Assembly (NCBI RefSeq): GCF_031582965.1
Contig: NZ_CP134049.1
Location: 2,418,001 to 2,482,000, forward strand
Source of the DNA: Bacillus sp. NEB1478
Lineage (GTDB): Bacteria > Bacillota > Bacilli > Bacillales > Fictibacillaceae
Direction: 5' to 3'
Length of the DNA: 64,000 bases
Below are positions 7,805 to 18,638 of this stretch, piece by piece. The position numbers and the translations under genes were made by a program. How positions within the stretch are numbered: the first letter of the stretch is position 1; each line of letters starts with the position of its first letter. The notes beneath the pieces are model-generated. The model saw nothing but the letters and a program-made list of their open reading frames with translations, did no database searches and was not told the DNA's origin.

Positions 7805-9331
7805 TTACGAACTTTTCTTTTTGCTCTTGAAAAAAAGGTATAAAAAGAGAACAAATATAAGAACCAGTCCGATTCCAACATACAACATCGTGTTCATTTT
7901 ACTTTCTCTTAAAATAAAAACTTGTGCTGTTTCACCCTTCATTTCAATAGAGACTTTATTATCATTCACGTTTATTTCTTCATCTTTTAATAAATTTAAA
8001 AGTTTATGCTGTTTCAAATCTTTTTCTGAAAAGTTTATTGTGTGTTTCTTTTTATCGTTGTTATAAACGACATAAATGGTTTCATTTTTGTATTTTCTTT
8101 TAAATACAGCTATTGCACCATCATCTACTATCATTTTCTGGTCACCTCGTCTTAGTGCGGTGTACTTTTGACGAAGATTTGCCAGTGATGCAGTGAATGT
8201 TTCGATATTCTTGTTTTGATTAAAGTCCGTCATTTTGCGGTTATCAGGATCTTGTGCCCCATCCATCATATGCTCTGTACCTTGATACAAAATAGGAATT
8301 CCAGGTGCAGTATACAAATATGTGAGCGCTAGTTTTAGCCTTTTTTCAGGATTTTCCTGTTTAAGCAGCGCTTCTCGGACAAATCGAATATTGTCATGAT
8401 TATCAATAAAGTTACCCAATGTATAAGGGTCGTTGTAATAATATTTGTTTCGTTCCCATACTGATTGCAGTTCAGAAAGAGACTGTCCGCTTTCTCTGAA
8501 AGCTTTAACCATTTCATTGAATAAAGGATAATCTACAAAAGACTGGATCCCTGCTTTGTTGTACTCTGCAATATATCTTGGATCATTGTGCCATACTTCG
8601 CCTATCAAATAAAAATCCGGCTTCGTTTCCTGCACTTTCCGAGAAAATTCTTTCCAGAAATCTTTTGGTACATGCTTTACCGTATCTAATCTGTAGCCAT
8701 CAATATCAGTTTCTTTAATCCAATATTGTGCAGCATCCAGCAAGTACTTTCTCGTAGCAGGATTTTCTGTGTTCAGATCTGGCAAACCTGCCAGCCATCC
8801 GTTCTCAACATTTTTCTGGTCATCCCAATTTGTAATTTCCAACTCAGGATGAAACCAATTCTTTTTGCTGGGGTCTTGCAGCCACGGATGATTATAGCCC
8901 GTATGGTTCACAACGAAATCCAGAATAATTTTAATACCTCTGTCATGTGATTCTTTAACGAGCTGTTTCAGTTCTTCTTTCGTTCCGAAATGTTCTTCTG
9001 TTTCAAAAAAATCTTCCGTCCAATACCCATGATAGCCTTTTGGTTCGTTTTTCACGACCGGCGTCATCCAAATTGCTGTAACACCTAAGCTTTTTAAATA
9101 ATCCAGTTTGTCCATAATCCCTTTAAAATCCCCGCCTTGATAAGCGGTTGGATCATTAGGATCTGCTTCAAAGTCATTCTCTTTATCACCATTATTAAAC
9201 CGGTCAATCATTATAAAATAAATGTTTTCATCTTTCCATGTCCGTTCTTCCTTTTTTTCTGCAAACGCTTTATTCTGTACAGATAAAAAAAGAAGAAACG
9301 AGACAGCCAAGAGAATCATTCTTTTGCCCAT
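7805..9331 (-). CDS. Membrane-anchored alpha-amylase (GH13)
   Basis: 508 residues. A signal peptide (1-24, cleavage after KAFA) precedes a GH13 (beta/alpha)8 barrel with nucleophile Asp216 in DGYRLD, acid/base Glu245 in LIGEVW and Asp313 in NHD. A small C-terminal beta domain follows. The last 30 residues hold a hydrophobic helix (about 480-502) and a KSKKKSS tail, so the enzyme is predicted to stay anchored on the outer face of the membrane instead of being released. It would cut starch fragments into maltodextrins for the adjacent MdxEFG importer. It starts at ATG 9331 behind GGAGG and lies 23 bases after mdxG. A maltogenic or cyclodextrin-cutting specificity cannot be excluded. Confidence 0.9.
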   Translation of the reverse strand: MGKRMILLAVSFLLFLSVQNKAFAEKKEERTWKDENIYFIMIDRFNNGDKENDFEADPNDPTAYQGGDFKGIMDKLDYLKSLGVTAIWMTPVVKNEPKGYHGYWTEDFFETEEHFGTKEELKQLVKESHDRGIKIILDFVVNHTGYNHPWLQDPSKKNWFHPELEITNWDDQKNVENGWLAGLPDLNTENPATRKYLLDAAQYWIKETDIDGYRLDTVKHVPKDFWKEFSRKVQETKPDFYLIGEVWHNDPRYIAEYNKAGIQSFVDYPLFNEMVKAFRESGQSLSELQSVWERNKYYYNDPYTLGNFIDNHDNIRFVREALLKQENPEKRLKLALTYLYTAPGIPILYQGTEHMMDGAQDPDNRKMTDFNQNKNIETFTASLANLRQKYTALRRGDQKMIVDDGAIAVFKRKYKNETIYVVYNNDKKKHTINFSEKDLKQHKLLNLLKDEEINVNDNKVSIEMKGETAQVFILRESKMNTMLYVGIGLVLIFVLFLYLFFKSKKKSS

Positions 9332-9354
9332 CGCCGTTCCTCCTTGATGACTAC

Positions 9355-10191
9355 TTATCCTTTTGTACCTCCAGCTGTTAACCCAGAGATGAAGAAACGC
9401 TGCAGTGACAGGAATAAAAGCCCGATTGGAATTGCAACTAAAACGGAACCTGCCGCAAAAAGTGTAAAATTATTACCGAATTTATTAGAAATCATGTTAA
9501 ACAATCCAACAGCAAGTGTTTGCTTTTCATCTGAACTGATCAAGATTGAAGCTAAGATAAAATCTCCGAACGGTCCGATAAAGGTAAATAGTGCGATAAC
9601 AGCCAGTATTGGTTTTGAAAGAGGCAAAATAATCTGCCAAAAAATACGGAAGTGTCCTGCACCATCTATACGTGCTGACTCATCCAATTCTTTCGGAATC
9701 GTATCGTAGTATCCTTTAGCAAGCCATGTGTTCATTGGAATACTTCCACCAACATATACAAGAATTAATGCAAGATGTGTATCCAAAAGACCAACTTGAT
9801 TCGCTAGAATATAGATTGCTAGAATCGCAACGAACTGTGGAATCATCTGCAAGATTAAGAATGTCATCAAGCCGTTTTTACGTCCAACGAATCTATATCT
9901 TGAAAAAGCATAGCCTGTGAGCCCAATAAAGATAACAGATAGAACCATCGTACAGAAACAGATTTTTAATGTATTCCAATACCACGTTAAATACTCGGTT
10001 TCAGCAAATAGCTTTTTGTAGTGAGCCAATGTGGCATTTGTAGGAATGATTGTAGAGCTTGATAAACTGTTGCCTGGATTGAGTGATGAACCGACAACCC
10101 AAAGTACTGGATAAATGACAACAGCAATGGCAATCATAAGAACTAGATAGGATAAAGTTAAACGGATAAATTTTGCTTTTTTTATACTCAT
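9355..10191 (-). CDS. mdxG: Maltodextrin ABC permease MdxG (MalG type)
   Basis: 278 residues with six predicted membrane helices. The EAA loop (about 178-197, ELDESARIDGAGHFRIFWQI) docks onto the shared ATPase. It is the inner-membrane partner of MdxF. The start codon lies one base after the mdxF stop, so translation is probably coupled. No ATPase gene is in the locus. In B. subtilis the multi-sugar ATPase MsmX encoded elsewhere serves this system, and the same is likely here. Confidence 0.92.
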   Translation of the reverse strand: MSIKKAKFIRLTLSYLVLMIAIAVVIYPVLWVVGSSLNPGNSLSSSTIIPTNATLAHYKKLFAETEYLTWYWNTLKICFCTMVLSVIFIGLTGYAFSRYRFVGRKNGLMTFLILQMIPQFVAILAIYILANQVGLLDTHLALILVYVGGSIPMNTWLAKGYYDTIPKELDESARIDGAGHFRIFWQIILPLSKPILAVIALFTFIGPFGDFILASILISSDEKQTLAVGLFNMISNKFGNNFTLFAAGSVLVAIPIGLLFLSLQRFFISGLTAGGTKG

Positions 10192-10192
10192 A

Positions 10193-11455
10193 TTAAATCA
10201 TCCCTTCATCCTTAAATGCTTTTGTTTTTCTAAATTGCCAAAGAGCAACTGTAATAATAATAATGGAAAGCATTACGGTTACCGCTGCTGCTTTACTATA
10301 TTGAGCAGACGTCATCGTTAAGTTGTAGATCCATGAAATCAAAATATCAGTACCGCCTGCATTTTGATCAGGCACTGCTGGACCACCGTTATTAAACAAG
10401 TAAATGACGTTAAAGTTATTAAAATTGAATGTGTATTGTGTGATTAATATTGGTGCAATTGCAAATAGAATCATAGGAAGCGTAATTTTTCTGAATTTAT
10501 CCAGCGTAGAAGCACCATCAACAGTCGCGGCTTCATATAATTCACCCGGAATAGATTGAAGTACACCTGTAGTCATAGCCATAATAAAAGGAAAACCTAA
10601 CCACGACTGAATCATTATCAATGCAATCTTTGTGAAGAACGGATCTGTCATCCAGGGTATGGGATCGATTCCAAGAGCTCCTAAAATATCAGTATTAATT
10701 GCGCCGAACGTATCATTGAACAATCCGCTAAAGATCAGGATTGAAACGAACGCTGGCACTGCCCAAGGAAGAATTAATAATGTACGGATAACCCCTTTAA
10801 ACCGCAAATCTGGTTGGTTAATAATTACGGCAAGAAGAATCCCGATCGCAACTTGCAATGTCGTAGCTGTAAACGTCCAAATAATCGTCCATGCAAATAC
10901 GGATACAAATGTTTCACGCCAAATATCTAGTGAGAAGATTTGAGTAAATGTTTGCAAACCTACCCAGTCTACTAATTTAGCAGGCGGTGAATGATATAAA
11001 TCATAGTTTGTAAAAGATAAAAGAAGCATGAAAATGATCGGAAAAATAACGACGAACAATAATAATAAGAATCCAGGTCCAATCAATAAATACGGAAAGC
11101 CTTTATCTACTACATTGTGATATTGTTCTCTTAAAGTGTTCAGTGTTAATCCCATATCACGCTTTTTGCCATTTTGATAAGCATCATAAATATTAAATAC
11201 ATAAAACCCGATACCTATTGCAACGACAAGCAAAGAAATAACACCTTGTACAAGTAGAAAAATTGAGTGGTCACGCGGAACTTCAGTACCAAGCGTAACG
11301 ATTCCCCAAAGACCGATGTTTAGAAAATCTGAAAAAGCGATTACATAACATGCTGCCAAAAATAAAAATGCAATTCCTTTTACCCATTGTTTATTAAAAA
11401 ACTGGCCAATTCCTGGAATAATGGACAGAAGAGCTGCCGTCTTACGATATGTCAT
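10193..11455 (-). CDS. mdxF: Maltodextrin ABC permease MdxF (MalF type)
   Basis: About 420 residues. A short N-terminal part with hydrophobic helices (GIGQFFNKQW motif near residue 15) is followed by a MalF-type permease domain with an EAA loop (PGELYEAATVDGAST). The frame is open to 11605, but MTYRKTAALLS at 11455 has an AAAGGAGAA site eight bases upstream and gives the normal length. It pairs with MdxG to form the membrane channel. It is separated from mdxE by 152 bases containing a hairpin, which may allow more binding protein than permease to be made. Confidence 0.92.
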   Translation of the reverse strand: MTYRKTAALLSIIPGIGQFFNKQWVKGIAFLFLAACYVIAFSDFLNIGLWGIVTLGTEVPRDHSIFLLVQGVISLLVVAIGIGFYVFNIYDAYQNGKKRDMGLTLNTLREQYHNVVDKGFPYLLIGPGFLLLLFVVIFPIIFMLLLSFTNYDLYHSPPAKLVDWVGLQTFTQIFSLDIWRETFVSVFAWTIIWTFTATTLQVAIGILLAVIINQPDLRFKGVIRTLLILPWAVPAFVSILIFSGLFNDTFGAINTDILGALGIDPIPWMTDPFFTKIALIMIQSWLGFPFIMAMTTGVLQSIPGELYEAATVDGASTLDKFRKITLPMILFAIAPILITQYTFNFNNFNVIYLFNNGGPAVPDQNAGGTDILISWIYNLTMTSAQYSKAAAVTVMLSIIIITVALWQFRKTKAFKDEGMI

Positions 11456-11562
11456 TTCAGGGTTCTCCTTTCTATATCTCACATTAGTTTTGGTGTTTTG
11501 TTCGAAAGATTTCAGGACCCTTACCAGCAAAACCTTTCCAACAAACACCTTAAGTGAGAGAA

Positions 11563-11591
11563 AGCAGTACCCGGCAACGCTGGGTACCGCT
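11563..11591 (-). terminator. Intercistronic hairpin between mdxE and mdxF
   Basis: On the minus strand GGTACCC and GGGTAC(T) arms enclose an eight- to nine-base loop, followed by TTCTCTC. The U-tract is poor, so it could be a partial terminator or an mRNA 3'-end stabiliser that raises mdxE expression relative to the permeases, as is common in binding-protein operons. Confidence 0.5.
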
Positions 11592-11607
11592 TTCAATAAA
11601 TCCATTA

Positions 11608-12870
11608 TTATTTGCTGTGGTTAGCTTTAATGTTATCGTTAATTGTTTTAACTGCACTTTCTAATGCAGCTTGAGGCTTAGATTTTCCTGTTGCAGCTAA
11701 TTGAAGTGCATTAGCAGCTGGAGCCCAAACTTCTGACATTTCAGGAATGTTAGGCATTGGAACACCACGTTCAGATTGAACAGCTACTGCTTTTGCTGCT
11801 TCGTTATCTGCAATAATTGGATCCTTCATTAGAGATACAACTGGTGGAATCTCCGCTGTTTTTTCATAACGAGCTTTTGCACTTTCTTCGTTCGTGATGA
11901 ATTCAACAAGCTTTGTAGCCCATTCTTTGTTTGCAGAGAATGCACTTACGTTATATCCTTTAACTCCGATGAATGTTTTCACATACTCACCATTTGGAAG
12001 TTTAGGCATAGGAGCAACACCGATGTCAATACCAGCATCTTTATAACCTTGGAAAGACCATGGACCATTCATTACAGATGCAGCTTTACCTTCAGTAAAC
12101 AACCCATCAATTGTCGATCCAGCTTTTTCACCGATGATTCCTTTAGGGAATAATCCGTCGTTGTACCAGCTATTGATGTATTCTAGACCTTTAACAGCAC
12201 CTTCGTTAGCAAGTCCAACATCTTTAGGATCTAGACTGCCGTTGTCATCTTTAAATACGTATCCACCAAAACCTGAAAGAATTCCATGAGCAAAGTAGAA
12301 ATCTGTCCAGTTAGCTAAGTAACCGTATTGAGCTCCGCCTTTGTCACCTTTCGAGAAAGCAAGTAAATCATCTAAAGACTCAGGAGCTTTATCCATAAGC
12401 TTCTTGTTGTAGATAAATACTGGTGTTTCAGTTGATTTTGGAAGACCATAAAGTTTTCCATCGTAAGTTAGTGCATTAATAGAAGAATCTGTGTAAAGTT
12501 TTGTAGTATCATCAGCCACTTCGATCGGTGTGATTAAACCTTCAATTGCTAAAGGTCCAATACGATCGTGTGGAGTTGTAATAATATCTGGTCCTTTTTT
12601 AGCTGGTCCGTCAAGACGAAGCTTTTCTTGCTGATCTAGCATTGGAATTTCTTTTAGTTCAACTTTAATGCCGTATTTCTCTTCGAATTTCTTAATAGCA
12701 TCCGTTGTTCCAACACCTTTTTCTTGGTCTTCCCAAATAACTAGCTTATCTGGTTTGTCACCAGCAGCTTCTTTCCCGCCTGTTGACTTGTCGTCATCTT
12801 GCGGTCCGCAAGCAGCTAGAGCACTTGCAGCAAGAGCAAAAGTTAAAGGCAATGCTAATAACTTTTTCAT
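11608..12870 (-). CDS. mdxE: Maltodextrin-binding lipoprotein MdxE
   Basis: 420 residues, solute-binding protein family 1 (MalE type). The start is the ATG at 12870, giving MKKLLALPLTFALAASALAACG: a lipoprotein signal with lipobox cysteine at about residue 21, preceded by GGGGGG seven bases upstream. The longer frame to 12924 would bury this signal. The mature protein begins with a flexible, charged Gly/Asp/Lys linker. It captures maltodextrins outside the membrane and hands them to MdxFG. First gene of the mdx operon. Confidence 0.92.
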   Translation of the reverse strand: MKKLLALPLTFALAASALAACGPQDDDKSTGGKEAAGDKPDKLVIWEDQEKGVGTTDAIKKFEEKYGIKVELKEIPMLDQQEKLRLDGPAKKGPDIITTPHDRIGPLAIEGLITPIEVADDTTKLYTDSSINALTYDGKLYGLPKSTETPVFIYNKKLMDKAPESLDDLLAFSKGDKGGAQYGYLANWTDFYFAHGILSGFGGYVFKDDNGSLDPKDVGLANEGAVKGLEYINSWYNDGLFPKGIIGEKAGSTIDGLFTEGKAASVMNGPWSFQGYKDAGIDIGVAPMPKLPNGEYVKTFIGVKGYNVSAFSANKEWATKLVEFITNEESAKARYEKTAEIPPVVSLMKDPIIADNEAAKAVAVQSERGVPMPNIPEMSEVWAPAANALQLAATGKSKPQAALESAVKTINDNIKANHSK

Positions 12871-12909
12871 GAATGTACCCCCCATTAAATATAAAAAATC
12901 AAAAGCATA

Positions 12910-12919
12910 CAAACGTTTG
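12910..12919. promoter_or_regulatory. Perfect palindrome, candidate MalR operator
   Basis: CAAACGTTTG is a perfect 10-base palindrome of the LacI-family operator type. With flanks it also matches the cre consensus at all but one position. It lies 40 bases before the mdxE start codon and about 80 bases after the predicted transcription start. Confidence 0.55.
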
Positions 12920-12974
12920 CACAATGGATCAAAAAAATAAATCCCAACTGAAATATGTACTTTTTTGTCGTTTA

Positions 12975-12988
12975 TGAAAACGATTGCA
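12975..12988. promoter_or_regulatory. cre site (CcpA) for the mdx operon
   Basis: TGAAAACGATTGCA fits the TGNAANCGNTNNCA cre consensus with no mismatch. It lies roughly +10 to +23 of the predicted mdxE transcript, where CcpA would block the polymerase. A second site with one mismatch, TGAATTCGCTTTCA, is at 13051-13064 between the divergent promoters. Confidence 0.65.
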
Positions 12989-13004
12989 TTGATTGCTCAA
13001 TTTC

Positions 13005-13032
13005 ATTATACCTCCCTGTTGAATTTTTACAA
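13005..13032 (-). promoter_or_regulatory. Sigma-A-type promoter of the mdx operon
   Basis: On the minus strand TTGTAA (13032-13027) and a perfect TATAAT (13010-13005) are separated by 16 bases. Predicted start is near 12998, immediately upstream of the cre site. Confidence 0.6.
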
Positions 13033-13070
13033 TAGTTTTTTAACTTTTTTTGAATTCGCTTTCATTTTTC

Positions 13071-13099
13071 TTGATTTAAACAATTGAACTGTTTATACT
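13071..13099 (+). promoter_or_regulatory. Sigma-A-type promoter of the neopullulanase gene
   Basis: TTGATT at 13071-13076 and TATACT at 13094-13099 with a 17-base spacer. It is divergent from the mdx promoter, with the cre-like site 13051-13064 between them. Confidence 0.55.
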
Positions 13100-13135
13100 A
13101 CAACCATTAACAATTTGAAGGCAATGTACACTTGT

Positions 13136-14923
<1,788 letters not shown>

Positions 14924-14929
14924 ATAAAA

Positions 14930-14966
14930 CTTCCCCTTACTGTAAAAAAAGTAGGGGGTTTTCATT
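14930..14966 (+). terminator. Terminator of the neopullulanase gene
   Basis: CCCCTTACT and AGTAGGGG arms around an A-rich loop, followed by a TTTTC tail, just after the stop codon. Confidence 0.75.
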
Positions 14967-15032
14967 TCATAACAATCAATTTATTGTACAATAGGAAAAT
15001 ACATTTCAATCCATAGATGGAGAGGGATTTAC

Positions 15033-16388
15033 ATGAAAGGAAATAAAGCAGTCAAGCTTTCCCTTTTTGCCATTACGTGGCCCATTTTCATAGACATTAT
15101 GCTTCACATGCTGATGGGCAATGCAGATACCCTCATGCTCAGTCAGTACTCAGATCATTCCGTTGCAGCTGTCGGTCTTACTAATCAGCTATTATCAATC
15201 GTGATCGTTATGTTCGGTTTTGTAGCAACAGGGGCTACAGTTGTTATTGCTCAATCACTCGGGGCGAAGCTTCAGAAAACAGCAGCAGAAGTAGCTGTTG
15301 TCGCATTACTTGGAAATTTAATTTTTGGTATAGTAATTAGTGCCGTTTTAGTCATTTGGGGAGACTTATTCTTAAAATGGATGAATACCCCTCCTGAACT
15401 GATGGAAGAAGCGTCTAGTTATTTGCTGATTGTAGGCGGTTTTGTTTTTATTGAATCTGTCATCATGTCTGCAGGAGCTGCAATCCGCAGTAATGGTTTT
15501 ACGAAAGATGCGATGTTTGTCACGATCGGTATGAACATATTGAACGTGATCGGTAACTATTTATTTATTTTTGGGGCGTTCGGCTTTCCTGTTTTAGGTG
15601 TAGAGGGAGTAGCCATATCGACTTCTTTCAGCCGTTTTCTAGGACTGCTCGTTATTTTGTTCTTGTTAGTTAAACGTTCTCCGTTTCCATTACCTTTTAA
15701 GCAATCATTCAAATTATTCCCGATTCATATTAAAAGTGTACTAAAAATCGGTCTTCCTTCTGCTGGCGAACACCTTTCTTACAGCGGTTCGCAAATGGTC
15801 GTGACTTTTTTTATTACGATGTTAGGTACGACTGCTCTGACGACAAAAGTGTATACGTTTAACATTATGATGTTCATTTTTCTGTTCGCAGTTGCTATTG
15901 GTCAAGGTACACAGATCATAATCGGACACTTAATCGGGGCAAAATCTTATGACAAAGCATATAAAACCTGTTTGCGAAGTCAGACTTACGCGATGATCAT
16001 CAGCTTCTTGATGGCTGGTGTGGCATCTCTTTTTGCAAAACCTCTATTGTCCATTTTTACGGATAACCCGGAAATTTTGAATGAAGGCACGAAGTTATTA
16101 TATTTAACACTGTTACTTGAGCCTGGCCGTTCTTTTAACCTTGTCATTATTTCTAGTTTAAGAGCAGCTGGAGACGTGAATTTCCCGATTATGATGGGTA
16201 TCATTTCGATGTGGGGAGTGAGTGTTTCGCTGGCATATTTGCTTGGAATTGTGTTCGAACTTGGTTTGACTGGAATCTGGATAGCCTTTGCGGCGGATGA
16301 ATGGCTGCGCGGTCTCTTTATGTTATGGAGATGGCGAAAACGAGGCTGGCAGAAAAAACATTTGGTTAAAAGTGAAGCAACTGCTTGA
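15033..16388 (+). CDS. yisQ: MATE family efflux transporter (YisQ-like)
   Basis: 451 residues with about twelve hydrophobic helices arranged as two homologous halves, typical of MATE cation-coupled exporters. The first helix begins SLFAITWPIFIDI, and the second half opens with IKSVLKIGLPSAGEHLSYSG. The substrate is unknown. It starts at an ATG behind GGAGAGGG and is convergent with the asparagine synthetase gene, as in the B. subtilis asnO/yisQ neighbourhood. Confidence 0.9.
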   Translation: MKGNKAVKLSLFAITWPIFIDIMLHMLMGNADTLMLSQYSDHSVAAVGLTNQLLSIVIVMFGFVATGATVVIAQSLGAKLQKTAAEVAVVALLGNLIFGIVISAVLVIWGDLFLKWMNTPPELMEEASSYLLIVGGFVFIESVIMSAGAAIRSNGFTKDAMFVTIGMNILNVIGNYLFIFGAFGFPVLGVEGVAISTSFSRFLGLLVILFLLVKRSPFPLPFKQSFKLFPIHIKSVLKIGLPSAGEHLSYSGSQMVVTFFITMLGTTALTTKVYTFNIMMFIFLFAVAIGQGTQIIIGHLIGAKSYDKAYKTCLRSQTYAMIISFLMAGVASLFAKPLLSIFTDNPEILNEGTKLLYLTLLLEPGRSFNLVIISSLRAAGDVNFPIMMGIISMWGVSVSLAYLLGIVFELGLTGIWIAFAADEWLRGLFMLWRWRKRGWQKKHLVKSEATA

Positions 16389-16395
16389 CGAATGA

Positions 16396-16452
16396 TTAAG
16401 AGCTGATTTAAAAGTGTGCTTGCCGCACTAGGATCAGCTCTTGTTTGTTTTA
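16396..16452 (+). terminator. Terminator of the MATE gene
   Basis: AAGAGCTGAT and ATCAGCTCTT form a perfect ten-base stem across a long loop, followed by a T-rich stretch. Confidence 0.7.
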
Positions 16453-16576
16453 CAAAACATATTCTTTTTTCTGTTACACGATTCCACTGAAAAAGTGGGT
16501 TTTCATCCTTAAACTCTTTACTTTCGCCATTAACTATCAAATCAGTCTTTCAGTTTTTGGATATGCCGTCTAAAAG

Positions 16577-16627
16577 TAAAAATGACTTAAAAGGATAATA
16601 GAATAATACCTTCTAAATCATTTTTTT
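16577..16627. terminator. Terminator of the asparagine synthetase gene
   Basis: AAAATGACTTAAAAGG pairs imperfectly with CCTTCTAAATCATTTT, with T or A runs on either side. On the minus strand it ends in TTTTTACTTTT just after the stop at 16631. It may also act on the plus strand. Confidence 0.65.
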
Positions 16628-16630
16628 GAA

Positions 16631-18478
16631 TTAATCTATTATGTTTACATTATAATCTGTCAGCCAGCTGTCGATCTGTGCTAAATGCGCCATGAGCTGA
16701 GGTCCGGTCATTAACTGGCCAAACCATGGTTCTTTAAATGTTTCTCCGTTCGTATCGATAATTTCTTGAACTTTATTTCGGTTCAGTATTTCAAACAACG
16801 GAGAGCTTTTCTTGTTCACGATGTTCTGCAGCCAATCTTTTACGCCGTTTGTATACTCCGGATGGAATGTTTTTGGATAAGGGCTTTTTTTTCGGTACAA
16901 TACATCATCAGGCAGAATTCCGGTTAAAGCTTTACGAAGAATTCCCTTTTCCCTGCCCCCAAGCATTTTCATTTCCCAAGGGATGTTCCACGCATATTCT
17001 ACGATTCTATGATCTGCAAAAGGTACTCGAACTTCCAAGCTGGCTCCCATGCTCATGCGGTCTTTCCGGTCTAATAGCGTTGTCATAAACCAGAGCATGT
17101 TTAAGTAAAAGATTTCTCGTCTTCTTGCTTCTAATTTTGATTCGCCATCTGATACAGGTGTTTCATTTATTGTTTCTTCATATCGCTGCTGAACATATGA
17201 TGATAGATTTAATTTTCTTGCCCATGAATCGTGTAGTAGGTTTTGCCTTGCTTCCGTTGAACGCATCCATGGAAACATTGCCCGATTCATAAGTTCCTCT
17301 TTATGAAACCATGGATATCCTCCAAAAATCTCATCTGCACATTCACCTGACAAAGCAACTGTTGACTGCGGTTTGATCTGACGGCAAAACCATAGAAGTG
17401 AAGAGTCGACGTCTGCCATGCCAGGCAGATCACGAACGGTTACAGCTTCACGAAGATGGTTGATCAGCAGTTCGTTATCAATGACACAGCGATGATGAAC
17501 AGAACCTGTTGCCTCCACCATTTTTTCTATCCATGGCGCATCTGAGTTCGGCTGGTAGTCACTCGCTTTAAAATATTTTTCATTATCAACATAATCAACA
17601 CTGAATGTATGAAGTTCACCTTTATTTTCTTCTTGAAAATATTTAGCCGCAATGGCTGTTATTGCGCTCGAATCGACTCCGCCAGATAAAAATGTGCAAA
17701 CCGGTACATCTGCGACAAGCTGACGTGTTACGGCGTCATTTACAAGAAACCTTACATTTTCAATCGTATCTGCTAAAGAATCTTGATGCGGTTTGCTCTC
17801 AACATTCCAATAGCGCCATATTTTTAAACCATTTTTCGTATATGTTGCCGCGTGTGCAGGACGCAGCTCTTTGATTCCATTATAAACACCATTACCTGGT
17901 GTTCTCGATGGTCCTAGCCCAAAAACTTCTTGCAAGCCTTCACGATCGACTTCTGCTTTAATATCTGGATGTGAGAGAATGGCTTTCATTTCTGAACCAA
18001 AAAGCAATGTCCCGCCGCCTTCATAATAAAAGAAAGGTTTCACTCCTAATCGGTCACGAACTAAAAACAGGCTTTCTTTTTCTTCGTCCCATATCGCAAA
18101 CGCAAAGATTCCATTAAATTTTTCAATACAGGCTTCTCCCCATTCCATGTACGAGACAAGGAGCACTTCTGTATCTGAATGACCTTCAAACCTATACCCT
18201 CTTTTCAGTAGTTCTTTTCGAATATCTTCCGTATTATACAGCTCTCCGTTGTAGCAAAGGGTATACGTCTTGTCGTTTTTGTATCTGGTCATCGGCTGAA
18301 CTCCGCCTTCGATATCAACTACTGCAAGACGTGCATGGCCAAACCCCGCATGAATCGTACTCCATACATTCAAAGCATCAGGTCCGCGTTTAGATAATGG
18401 TGTTGCCATTTTAATCAGTATATTTTTCTCTCCATTGAGGTTTCGATTCCAATCTGCCCAACCTGTTATTCCGCACAT
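16631..18478 (-). CDS. asnO: Glutamine-hydrolysing asparagine synthetase (AsnO/AsnB)
   Basis: 615 residues. The start is fixed at 18478 because class II glutaminases need Cys2 as the free N-terminal nucleophile, here MCGITGW. AAAGG lies nine bases upstream. The glutaminase domain covers residues 2-210 and the synthetase domain 235-600, with the ATP-pyrophosphatase loop SGGVDSS at 255-261. It makes asparagine from aspartate, glutamine and ATP. Length and pairing with a YisQ-type MATE gene match B. subtilis AsnO (YisO, 614 residues), the sporulation-linked paralogue, though the paralogue assignment rests mainly on context. Confidence 0.92.
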   Translation of the reverse strand: MCGITGWADWNRNLNGEKNILIKMATPLSKRGPDALNVWSTIHAGFGHARLAVVDIEGGVQPMTRYKNDKTYTLCYNGELYNTEDIRKELLKRGYRFEGHSDTEVLLVSYMEWGEACIEKFNGIFAFAIWDEEKESLFLVRDRLGVKPFFYYEGGGTLLFGSEMKAILSHPDIKAEVDREGLQEVFGLGPSRTPGNGVYNGIKELRPAHAATYTKNGLKIWRYWNVESKPHQDSLADTIENVRFLVNDAVTRQLVADVPVCTFLSGGVDSSAITAIAAKYFQEENKGELHTFSVDYVDNEKYFKASDYQPNSDAPWIEKMVEATGSVHHRCVIDNELLINHLREAVTVRDLPGMADVDSSLLWFCRQIKPQSTVALSGECADEIFGGYPWFHKEELMNRAMFPWMRSTEARQNLLHDSWARKLNLSSYVQQRYEETINETPVSDGESKLEARRREIFYLNMLWFMTTLLDRKDRMSMGASLEVRVPFADHRIVEYAWNIPWEMKMLGGREKGILRKALTGILPDDVLYRKKSPYPKTFHPEYTNGVKDWLQNIVNKKSSPLFEILNRNKVQEIIDTNGETFKEPWFGQLMTGPQLMAHLAQIDSWLTDYNVNIID

Positions 18479-18574
18479 TGGTTTCATCCTTTCTCTCTTC
18501 AAACTGCAAGTCGAATACATTTGCCCATTTACTTATCATATGCTTTCCTTCTTGTACCAGTGTTCAACTAATAT

Positions 18575-18604
18575 TTGTGTAAGTTCTTCCATCCTGTGTA
18601 TAAT
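18575..18604 (+). promoter_or_regulatory. Promoter of the AI-2E family gene
   Basis: TTGTGT at 18575-18580 and perfect TATAAT at 18599-18604 are separated by 18 bases. They lie 35 bases before the chosen start codon. Confidence 0.6.
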
Positions 18605-18638
18605 GTATCTATATTTTGAGAATACAAGGGGTTTTGGG

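Noticed and set aside
15986..16540. 184-codon minus-strand frame opposite the MATE gene
   Set aside because: It lies antisense to conserved MATE coding sequence, crosses the MATE terminator and shows no recognisable domain.
18435..18638. N-terminal extension of the AI-2E family protein
   Set aside because: It would overlap the asnO start region on the other strand and has no ribosome site. The family-like sequence begins at 18639.
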